This document shows positions 1 through 6,622 of a DNA stretch of 64,000 bases, in pieces. This DNA is from Sphingomonas sp. Ag1. Its GTDB lineage: Bacteria > Pseudomonadota > Alphaproteobacteria > Sphingomonadales > Sphingomonadaceae. The notes under the pieces were generated by a model. That model did no database searches. It was not told where the DNA came from and was given only the letters and a program-made list of their open reading frames with translations. Every line of letters starts with the position of its first letter. The first letter of the stretch is position 1. The position numbers were made by a program, and so were the translations under genes. The stretch is from NCBI RefSeq assembly GCF_000980895.1, contig NZ_LAZX01000085.1, forward strand, positions 43,947 through 107,946, given 5' to 3'.

Positions 1-33
1 GTGGACTTCATCCTGCGCGGGCTGCGACCCTAG
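1..33 (+). CDS. C-terminal tail of an upstream gene (partial)
   Basis: The first eleven codons read through to a TAG at 31-33, two bases before the ATG of the acyl-CoA ligase. The tail (VDFILRGLRP) is too short to identify. The 2-nt gap and shared direction suggest the ligase is co-transcribed and translationally coupled with this truncated gene. It could also be a chance open frame. Confidence 0.4.
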   Translation: MDFILRGLRP

Positions 34-35
34 CC

Positions 36-1550
36 ATGCACCCCCGCCGATTTTCCACGCAAACCCCTGACAAACCGGCCTATATCATGGCCGGTACGGG
101 TGAGGCCGTCACCTATGCCGAGCTTGAGGCACGCGCCAATCAGGTGGCGCACTGGCTGCGCGATCAGGGCGCTCGCGCCGGCGACGTCGTCGCGATCATG
201 GCGGAAAATCACCCGCGTTTGTACGAGTTCATTTGGGGGGCGCAGCGGATTGGCGTCCATTATCTGCTGATCGCGACCGCGCTGACCGCCGGGGAGGTCG
301 ACTATATCCTGCGCGACGCCGATGCGCGGATCGCCATCCTCTCGGCGCGCGTACTGGAACGCCTCGGCGAGCCGCCGTTGCCGGGGCGCACGGCATGCCT
401 CGACGATGATCTGGGCGCGACGGTGCGCCGCTACCCCGATCATCCCGTGCGCGACGAGGCGCCCGGCACCGACATGCTCTATTCGTCGGGCACCACGGGC
501 TTCCCGAAGGGCATCAAGTCGCCGCTTCCCGCCAGCTTCGACCAGCCGCCCCGCGCGGTCGAAATCGGCACCCGCTTCTTCGGCTATGCGCAGGACAGCA
601 TCTATCTCTGCCCCGCGCCGCTATACCATGCCGCCCCGCTGCGCTGGAGCCTTGCGATCCATCGCCTCGGCGGCACCGTCATCCTCATGGAACGGTTCGA
701 CGCCGCCGCGGCGCTGTCGGCGATCGCCCGCCACCGCGTGAACATCGCGCAGGTGGTGCCAACGCATCTTGCCCGCATGCTCGCGCTGCCCGCCGAGGAG
801 CGCGGAGGCCACGACATCTCCTCGCTCCGCTCCGTGTTCCACGCCGGCGCACCCTGTCCCGTGCCGCTGAAGTACCGCGCGATCGAGTGGTTGGGGCCAA
901 TCGTCGGCGAATTCTACAGCGGGACCGAAGGGGTCGGCCTCACCGTAGCCACCTGCAGCGACTGGCTCGCGCATCCCGGCACCGTCGGCCGCGCGGTCCA
1001 GGGCGAGATCCGCATCTGTGGCGAGGATGGGGAGCCGCTTCCGACGGGCGACGAAGGCCTCGTGCGCTTCGCCAACGCCAATCCCTTCGCCTATCACAAG
1101 GATCCCGAACGCACTGCCGCGGCGTACAACCAGCATGGCTGGCCCACCCTCGGCGACATCGGGCGCATCGATGCCGACGGCTTCCTGTACCTCACCGATC
1201 GCGCCAGCTTCATGATCATCTCGGGCGGCGTGAACGTCTACCCGCAGGAGGTGGAGAACCGCCTGTTGCAGCACGCACAGGTCGCCGATGTGGCGGTCGT
1301 CGGATTGCCCGATCCCGAGATGGGCGAGCGGGTGGTGGCGCTGGTCGAGCCGCGCATATGGCCGCTCCTGGACGAAGCAGCGCTGGCCGCCGACCTCGAC
1401 GCCTTCGCCCGCCAGGGCCTCAGTCCGGTGAAGGTGCCGCGCCGCTACGTTTTCCGACCCACGCTGGAGCGTACCGATGCGGGCAAGCTGGTGAAGCGGC
1501 GACTGCGCGACACCTTGCTGGCCGAGGATACAGAAATGGTGATCCAATGA
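36..1550 (+). CDS. AMP-dependent acyl-CoA synthetase/ligase
   Basis: Cytoplasmic adenylate-forming enzyme that activates a carboxylic acid to its CoA thioester through an acyl-adenylate. Seen: the A3 phosphate-binding motif YSSGTTGFPKGI near residues 149-160, the A5-like GEFYSGTEG in the middle, the hinge-type YLTDRASFMIISGGVNVYPQEVE segment, and the A10 catalytic lysine region DAGKLVKRR near residue 485. The 504-aa length is normal for the family. There is no ribosome binding site at the ATG, which follows an upstream stop by 2 nt. Its stop overlaps the next start (ATGA), so it is coupled to the transporter. The substrate cannot be read from sequence; neighbours (MFS carrier, SDR, thiolase) suggest a beta-oxidised acid. 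Confidence 0.9.
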   Translation: MHPRRFSTQTPDKPAYIMAGTGEAVTYAELEARANQVAHWLRDQGARAGDVVAIMAENHPRLYEFIWGAQRIGVHYLLIATALTAGEVDYILRDADARIAILSARVLERLGEPPLPGRTACLDDDLGATVRRYPDHPVRDEAPGTDMLYSSGTTGFPKGIKSPLPASFDQPPRAVEIGTRFFGYAQDSIYLCPAPLYHAAPLRWSLAIHRLGGTVILMERFDAAAALSAIARHRVNIAQVVPTHLARMLALPAEERGGHDISSLRSVFHAGAPCPVPLKYRAIEWLGPIVGEFYSGTEGVGLTVATCSDWLAHPGTVGRAVQGEIRICGEDGEPLPTGDEGLVRFANANPFAYHKDPERTAAAYNQHGWPTLGDIGRIDADGFLYLTDRASFMIISGGVNVYPQEVENRLLQHAQVADVAVVGLPDPEMGERVVALVEPRIWPLLDEAALAADLDAFARQGLSPVKVPRRYVFRPTLERTDAGKLVKRRLRDTLLAEDTEMVIQ

Positions 1551-2935
1551 GCGACGCGGCAACGATGGGTCGATCGGACACGGTGCCGGGGGGTCTGCAA
1601 CCCGCTGCACCGGCGGCGGAACCGCAGGGTGCGGCGTCCTTCCCGCTGCCAAGCGCTGCGGCCGCACGCTATTCGGTGTGGCTGCTGACCGTCATCTACA
1701 TGCTGAACTTCGTCGATCGGCAGATCGTCAACATCCTGGCCGAACCGATCAAGCGCGATCTGGGGCTCGCCGACTGGCAGCTGGGTGCGATGACGGGCCT
1801 CGGCTTCGCCATGCTGTACACGACGCTGGGCATCCCCATGGCACGCCTCGCGGAACGCTATCACCGCGGCCGGATCATCTCCGGGTGTCTTGTCGTGTGG
1901 AGTGGCTTCACCATCCTGTGCGGCCTGACGACGACCTTTGCGCAAATCCTGTTCGCCCGCATCGGTGTCGGTGTGGGGGAAGCGGGGTGCACGCCCTCGG
2001 CGCAGTCGCTGATTGCCGACAGCGTGCCGGCGAACCGGCGCGCGTCGGCGCTCGGCACTTTCTCGATGGGCGTGCCGATCGGATCGCTCGCGGGCCTGAT
2101 GATCGGCGGGCTGATTGCGCAAAGCTATGGCTGGCGGGCGGCCTTCATGGTCGCTGGCGCGCCGGGCATCCTGCTGGGCGTGATCGCCTTTGCCACGCTG
2201 CGCGACCCGCGCCCCGCGGGAACGCCGAAGGATCGCGCGAACCTGCTGCCGCTCAGCGCGGTGCTGAAGCAATTGCGCGGTCAGCCTGCCTTCTGGTGGC
2301 TTGCCGCGGGCTCGGCGATCACCTCCTTCGTCGGCTATGGGCAGCAAGCGTTCTACGTCTCCTTCTTTCTGCGCAACTACACACCGGAACTCACCGCCGC
2401 GGCGCAGGCGGTCGGCTTCGCCGGGCCGCTCGCCTTCATCGGCGTCACCCTGGGCATCGTGCTGGGCGTGTCCGGCGGCCTTGGCACCTTGATCGGCGGG
2501 CGCCTCGGCGATCGCTATGTCGCGCGTGGACCCGGCGGCTATGGCATGGTCGCTGCGATTTCGATGCTGATCTCCGGCCCGCTTCTCGCCGCGGTATTCT
2601 TTCTCGGCAGCGGCCTGACGATCCTCGTGCTGCTGACCGTGCCCCTGTTCTTCAAGAACATGTGGTTCGGCCCGGTGTTCGCCGCCATCCAGGGCATGAT
2701 CGCCCAGCGCTCACGCGCCACTGCCACCGCGATCTTCCTGTTTGTCCTCAATGCAGGCGGGCTGGGCTTGGGCGCGCTGCTCACCGGGCTGATCAGCGAC
2801 CTGTTCGCCACCAGCTACGGCGAGGCGGAGGGGGTACGCTACGCGCTGGCGGCGACGTCGCTGGTCTCCTTCCTGTCGGCGGCCTGTTTCTGGCGGGCCG
2901 CCGTCGTGATGCGCCGCGAAGCTGCTGGCGCGTGA
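1547..2935 (+). CDS. MFS transporter, spinster-like family
   Basis: Inner-membrane major facilitator carrier of about 462 residues with roughly twelve hydrophobic segments starting at YSVWLLTVIYMLNFVDRQ. The GVGVGEAGCTPSAQSLIAD segment in the first half is typical of spinster-like MFS proteins common in sphingomonads. I place the start at the ATG at 1547, which overlaps the ligase stop (ATGA); the open frame runs further upstream only as an out-of-frame shadow of the ligase. A polar, Ala/Pro-rich N-terminal stretch of about 45 residues precedes the first membrane segment. By context it probably carries the acid activated by the ligase, but direction and substrate are unknown. Confidence 0.85.
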   Translation: MSDAATMGRSDTVPGGLQPAAPAAEPQGAASFPLPSAAAARYSVWLLTVIYMLNFVDRQIVNILAEPIKRDLGLADWQLGAMTGLGFAMLYTTLGIPMARLAERYHRGRIISGCLVVWSGFTILCGLTTTFAQILFARIGVGVGEAGCTPSAQSLIADSVPANRRASALGTFSMGVPIGSLAGLMIGGLIAQSYGWRAAFMVAGAPGILLGVIAFATLRDPRPAGTPKDRANLLPLSAVLKQLRGQPAFWWLAAGSAITSFVGYGQQAFYVSFFLRNYTPELTAAAQAVGFAGPLAFIGVTLGIVLGVSGGLGTLIGGRLGDRYVARGPGGYGMVAAISMLISGPLLAAVFFLGSGLTILVLLTVPLFFKNMWFGPVFAAIQGMIAQRSRATATAIFLFVLNAGGLGLGALLTGLISDLFATSYGEAEGVRYALAATSLVSFLSAACFWRAAVVMRREAAGA

Positions 2936-2967
2936 GCAACGCTTTCTTTTCTGAAGGGAATCACTGA

Positions 2968-3750
2968 ATGCAGATCACCGCTGACACCGCCGCCGTCGTG
3001 ACCGGCGGCGCCTCCGGCCTCGGCCGCGCCAGTGCGGAGGCGCTCGCCGCCGCCGGCGTGAAGGTTGCCATCTTCGATCTGAACGAGGAAGCGGGACAGG
3101 AAGTCGCCGACGCGATCGGCGGCATCTCCTGCCACGTGAACATCATGAGCGAGGAGTCGGTCCTCGCCGGTTTCGAGAAGGCGCGTGCCGCCCACGGGCA
3201 GGAGCGTATTCTGGTTCACTGCGCGATGGCCAACCGCAAGGGCAAGACTGTCGGCCGCAACAAGCAGACCGGCGAGTTCACCCGCTTCTCCACCGAGGAT
3301 TTCGCCTTTGCCACCGACGGCATCCTGATCTCCAGCTACCGCATGGCCTCGCTGTCGGCGTTCGGGATGGCCGGGCTGGAGCCGCTGGAGGATGGCGAGC
3401 GTGGCGCGATCATCCTGACCTCATCGGTAGCGGCGCAGGACGCGCAGATCGGGCAGGTGGCTTACGGCGCCGGCAAGTCGGGCGTAAACGGCATGGTGCT
3501 GCCGATGGCGCGTGACCTCATGGACCTGGGCATTCGCGTGAACGCGATCATGCCGGGCATCTTCGGCACGCCGCTGCTGGGCAAGCTGCCACAGCAGGTG
3601 TTCGACAATCTCAACGCGTCGGTGCCCTTCCCCAAGCGCCTGGGCAAGCCGGAGGAATATGCCTCGCTGGTTCTCGAACTGGTGCGCAACGCCTATTTCA
3701 ACGGCCAGTCGATCCGCCTCGACGGCGCCATCCGCATGGCGCCGCGCTGA
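2968..3750 (+). CDS. Short-chain dehydrogenase/reductase (3-hydroxyacyl-CoA dehydrogenase-like)
   Basis: NAD(P)-dependent SDR of 260 residues. Seen: the Rossmann motif TGGASGLG at about residues 11-18, an acidic residue after the second strand (FDLNEE) that favours NAD, a catalytic Ser in ILTSSVAAQ, and the YGAGK catalytic pair (Tyr166, Lys170). Overall arrangement resembles the type II 3-hydroxyacyl-CoA dehydrogenase group. An AAGGGAA ribosome binding site precedes the ATG. It lies between the transporter and a thiolase in the same direction, which fits the third step of a beta-oxidation-like pathway. A short imperfect hairpin follows the stop (arms 3761-3766 and 3776-3781). Confidence 0.88.
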   Translation: MQITADTAAVVTGGASGLGRASAEALAAAGVKVAIFDLNEEAGQEVADAIGGISCHVNIMSEESVLAGFEKARAAHGQERILVHCAMANRKGKTVGRNKQTGEFTRFSTEDFAFATDGILISSYRMASLSAFGMAGLEPLEDGERGAIILTSSVAAQDAQIGQVAYGAGKSGVNGMVLPMARDLMDLGIRVNAIMPGIFGTPLLGKLPQQVFDNLNASVPFPKRLGKPEEYASLVLELVRNAYFNGQSIRLDGAIRMAPR

Positions 3751-3814
3751 TCCGTCCGATCCCTGCGGCAACGCTGCAGGGTCGATTTGATGCCTCATGG
3801 AAGGAAGAGCTGCC

Positions 3815-5074
3815 ATGTCCGCTGCCTATATCGTCGATGCCGCCCGCACCCCGCGCGGGGGGGGCAAGCTGGGCAAGGGTGCCCTGACGCATCTGCATCC
3901 CCAGCACCTTGGCGCCACCGTGCTGAAGGCGCTGCGCGACCGCAACGCGCTGGATACGTCGCGGGTGGACGACATCATCTGGTCGACCAGCCAGCAGCGC
4001 GGCAAGCAGGGCGGTGATCTGGGCCGGCTGTCCGCGCTGTTCGCGGGCTATGACGTCAAGGCGTCGGGCGTGACGCTTGACCGTTACTGCGGCGGTGGGA
4101 TCAGCAGCGTCGGCTTTGCCGCGTCACAGATCATCGCCGGGTTCGAGGATGTCGTTATCGCCGGCGGGACCGAGATGATGAGCCACCATGCCGAGGCGGA
4201 CGGCTGGGAGCAGGGAACGCCCTTCGCGGAGCTTGGGCGCGCCAAGGGCAATTACGCGCTGTACGAGGAGCATCCGATCTCGCACGTCGGCGTCGCCGCG
4301 GACGCGATCGCCGCGATGGAGGGCATCGGACGCGCCGAACTCGATGCATTTGGCGCCGAGAGCCAGCGCCGCGCCGCGCTTGCCATGGCGGAGGGCCGCT
4401 TCGACCGCAGCATCGTCCCGGTCCATAACGACGACGGCACGGTTGCGCTGGACCACGACGAATATCCCCGGCCGGAAACCACCGCGGAAAGCCTCGCGGC
4501 GCTGAAGCCCAGCTTCGCCGCGATCGCCAACGTGCCGGCATCCCCTGATGGCACCACGATGAAGCAGATGATCCAGCGCAAATATCCCGAGCTGGAATGG
4601 GAGCCGGCGCATCATGCCGGGACGTCATCGGGCGTGGTGGATGGCTCGGCAGGGCTGCTGCTCGCCTCCGAGGAGGGCTTGCGGGCCAATGGCTGGAAGG
4701 CGCGCGCGCGCATCGTCACCGCCGTCAACCAGGGTGATTGCCCGACGTTGATCCTCAACGCGCCGGTGCCCGCCGCGCGCAAGGCGCTCGAGCGTGCCGG
4801 TCTGACCGTGGACGACATCGACGTGTGGGAGATCAACGAGGCATTCGCCGTCGTCACCGAAAAGGCGATCCGCGATCTCGGGCTCGACCGTGGCAAGGTC
4901 AACATCAATGGTGGCGCCATTGCGCTCGGCCATCCGATCGGGGCGACAGGATCGATGTTGATCGGGACCGCCCTGGACGAGCTTGAGCGTTCCGGCGGAC
5001 GCTATGCGCTGATCACGCAATGCGCCTTTGGCGGCATGGCGCCGGCGATCATCATCGAGCGGCTGGACGGCTGA
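3815..5074 (+). CDS. Acetyl-CoA acetyltransferase / thiolase
   Basis: Thiolase that cleaves 3-ketoacyl-CoA with CoA or condenses acetyl-CoA units. Seen: the acyl-accepting cysteine in DRYCGGGISS (Cys92), the EINEAFAV segment, the NGGAIALGHPIGATG histidine motif and the C-terminal CAFGG cysteine. All catalytic parts are intact and the 419-aa length is normal. I use the ATG at 3815 because GGAAGAG lies just upstream of it; an in-frame ATG at 3797 would add six residues. It closes the ligase-transporter-SDR-thiolase run. No enoyl-CoA hydratase is present nearby, so the operon must borrow that activity or act on a substrate not needing it. Confidence 0.92.
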   Translation: MSAAYIVDAARTPRGGGKLGKGALTHLHPQHLGATVLKALRDRNALDTSRVDDIIWSTSQQRGKQGGDLGRLSALFAGYDVKASGVTLDRYCGGGISSVGFAASQIIAGFEDVVIAGGTEMMSHHAEADGWEQGTPFAELGRAKGNYALYEEHPISHVGVAADAIAAMEGIGRAELDAFGAESQRRAALAMAEGRFDRSIVPVHNDDGTVALDHDEYPRPETTAESLAALKPSFAAIANVPASPDGTTMKQMIQRKYPELEWEPAHHAGTSSGVVDGSAGLLLASEEGLRANGWKARARIVTAVNQGDCPTLILNAPVPAARKALERAGLTVDDIDVWEINEAFAVVTEKAIRDLGLDRGKVNINGGAIALGHPIGATGSMLIGTALDELERSGGRYALITQCAFGGMAPAIIIERLDG

Positions 5075-5107
5075 CGCTTTCCGCGTCGGCGGCGTTGGGC
5101 CGCGCCG

Positions 5108-5132
5108 GGAACGGGCGGTCCGGCGCTTCGTT
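5108..5132 (+). promoter_or_regulatory. EcfG-type general stress promoter
   Basis: GGAAC at 5108-5112 and CGTT at 5129-5132 are separated by exactly 16 nt. This matches the published consensus for the alphaproteobacterial general stress sigma factor EcfG (GGAAC, 16-17 nt, CGTT). It sits about 60 nt upstream of the small hydrophilic protein gene. Perfect agreement in both boxes and spacing is seen here and nowhere else I checked in the intergenic regions. Confidence 0.65.
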
Positions 5133-5195
5133 GCCTCTGGAGAACCCAAGCCGATCAGGGTCTTGTGACCGCGTGATCGGCATCCGGAGGTGATG

Positions 5196-5447
5196 ATGAG
5201 CAGCAAGCAGCCGATGCAGGCAGACGGCGCCGCGAGCAAGACGGCGCGCAGCGGTGAAACGCCCGGGCAGGAGAAGAGCGGCGGCGAGAGCCAGGGCGGC
5301 GCCTATCCCAACCCACACAGCGACAAGAATGGGAGCAAGAAGGGCGGCAAGTTCGACGGCGGCCAGTCCGAACGCGCCTATCATGGCACCGGCCAGCTCG
5401 GCGAGCAGAAGACCGGCGAGCAGCCCAATGCAGGTTCGACCGAATAG
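5196..5447 (+). CDS. Small hydrophilic, low-complexity protein (stress-induced?)
   Basis: An 83-residue protein rich in Gly, Ser, Gln, Lys and Glu with almost no hydrophobic residues, so it is likely disordered and cytoplasmic. I do not recognise a named family; similar short hydrophilic proteins occur in sphingomonads. The ATG at 5196 is chosen from three in-frame options (GTG 5190, ATG 5193, ATG 5196) because GGAGG at 5186-5190 gives a 5-nt spacing. An EcfG-type promoter lies about 60 nt upstream, which suggests induction by general stress. A hairpin terminator follows at 5496-5525. Confidence 0.7.
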   Translation: MSSKQPMQADGAASKTARSGETPGQEKSGGESQGGAYPNPHSDKNGSKKGGKFDGGQSERAYHGTGQLGEQKTGEQPNAGSTE

Positions 5448-5495
5448 GCGCGCCCGCGCCCGATCAATGCGTCTCCCGTTCGACCTTTAAAAGCG

Positions 5496-5525
5496 AAAGG
5501 CCGCCCTCTTGCGAGGACGGCCTTT
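5496..5525. terminator. Hairpin terminator between convergent genes
   Basis: Arms AAAGGCCGCCCTC (5496-5508) and GAGGACGGCCTTT (5513-5525) form a 13-bp stem with one mismatch and a TTGC loop. The A-rich and T-rich ends let it work in both directions, ending the 5196 gene on the plus strand and the microprotein/DUF892 unit on the minus strand. Confidence 0.75.
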
Positions 5526-5551
5526 CCATTGTCAGCCGTTCAGGGCCTTCG

Positions 5552-5623
5552 TCAGGCGACGACCACCTTGGTGGAGGCCGCGTTCATCGAGTGAGCCTTG
5601 AGCGGCGTGAGACAATGAGACAT
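5552..5623 (-). CDS. Putative 23-residue microprotein with a strong ribosome binding site
   Basis: A complete open frame of 23 codons plus TGA. It begins MSHCLTPLKAHS and ends STKVVVA. The ATG at 5623 is preceded by AAAGGAGGTGG, an unusually complete Shine-Dalgarno sequence, with about 6 nt to the start. It holds one Cys and two His in its first 11 residues and ends in a small hydrophobic run; no domain is recognisable. It lies 104 nt downstream of the DUF892 gene on the same strand, between a 9-bp hairpin (5654-5680) and a terminator (5496-5525). It might be a real small protein or a leader peptide. The start signal is strong; the function is unknown. Confidence 0.5.
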   Translation of the reverse strand: MSHCLTPLKAHSMNAASTKVVVA

Positions 5624-5653
5624 TCGACCACCTCCTTTCAGTTGTTGCAGGGT

Positions 5654-5680
5654 AGCGGCGATATGGAAATCATCGCCGCT
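5654..5680 (-). other. Perfect 9-bp hairpin upstream of the microprotein
   Basis: AGCGGCGAT (5654-5662) and ATCGCCGCT (5672-5680) pair perfectly around a 9-nt loop. It lies between the DUF892 stop and the microprotein start, about 30 nt from that start. It has no T tract on the minus strand, so it may stabilise or process the transcript and need not terminate it. Confidence 0.5.
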
Positions 5681-5727
5681 CTTTCAAGAGCTTAGCGGGG
5701 GCTATAGAGCGGCGCCCGCGCTGGCGC

Positions 5728-6249
5728 TCACACCTTGGCCTTCAGGGAGCCGCCCTCAGCATAGAGCGTCGCATAACGGCGCGTGACCATTGGTAGCGAT
5801 TCATCGATCCACGCGGCCATCGCCTCTTCTTCGCCCAGCGACTGTTTCAGCGCCGCCGTGGCAGTGGAGAAGCCGCCGTCATCGGCCATGACCAGCAGCG
5901 ACTTGTACGCGGCGATCTCGAAATGCTCGAAGGCGTAGTTCGCGAAGCTGTTCTTGACGATCTCGTCACCCGCCATGCTGTGCGTGATCGCGGCCATGCT
6001 GCCGGACATGCTGAGGCCAAGGTCCTTGATCGTGGAACTGCTGGTCTCGAAACTCGCCAGGATCTCCTCCAGCCGCGCAATCTGGCCGTTGGTCTCCTCG
6101 ATATGAGCGCGCAGCCGATCGGCGACTTCGGGGTAGTGTTCGATGCGCGCCACTTGCGGGGTCATGATCGAAAGGGCCTGCTTTTCCACCGCATGCGCGT
6201 TGACCAGGCCGGTGATGAACAATTCGCGAAGCACATCGTGACTGGGCAT
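5728..6249 (-). CDS. DUF892 / YciE-like ferritin-like protein
   Basis: A 173-residue all-helical protein of the DUF892 (YciE/YciF) group, a ferritin-like four-helix bundle linked to stress responses. Seen: DVLRELFITGLVNAHAVEKQALSIM at the N-terminus and paired E..H helices (EHFEIAAYKSLLVMA) in the second half. The start at 6249 is preceded by AAAGGAG with good spacing; 42 further codons upstream are in frame but lack a binding site. Metal binding is expected for the family but is not shown here. It probably belongs with the neighbouring stress genes. The microprotein lies just downstream. Confidence 0.85.
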   Translation of the reverse strand: MPSHDVLRELFITGLVNAHAVEKQALSIMTPQVARIEHYPEVADRLRAHIEETNGQIARLEEILASFETSSSTIKDLGLSMSGSMAAITHSMAGDEIVKNSFANYAFEHFEIAAYKSLLVMADDGGFSTATAALKQSLGEEEAMAAWIDESLPMVTRRYATLYAEGGSLKAKV

Positions 6250-6622
6250 CAGGCTTGACTCCTTTGCGTGACAGACAGCGAAGATCGGGGGCAGGACCCC
6301 GATATGATGGGATAATGCCCGCCATCGATCTTCTGCGGTCCTCAACCCATGAGCCGGCGGATCGTCTCCGCGCAAAGGCCGGCGACGACGGGAAAACCCG
6401 CTAACTTCGATCAGCCTGCGCAGATTGCTTGGCGGCTTCCGCTTGTCATCGCGGAATGAAGTAGGGGAAAACGGCTTCTCTACATGCCTGGCAAGGTGAT
6501 GAGATGCCCACGGTCGCCGTCTGCATGACTGGCGTGCAACGCGGCCTCATCATTGCGTTTCGTCGCAAGGAAGCGCAAACATGGCTTGAACTTTTAGACT
6601 GCTGGCTCGTACCGCATTACTG
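6250..6622. other. Intergenic region between DUF892 and LOV kinase genes
   Basis: This 373-nt divergent region should hold promoters for both genes. I see no clear EcfG motif in either direction; the closest match (near 6529-6552) has the wrong spacing and a degenerate -35. A cluster of TTGCG/CGCAA repeats lies at about 6552-6579, roughly 45 nt before the LOV kinase start. Nothing coding is supported. Confidence 0.4.

Noticed and set aside
6529..6553. EcfG-like signal on the minus strand for the DUF892 gene
   Set aside because: The -35 would be GAAAC with a 15-nt spacer; two deviations from consensus.
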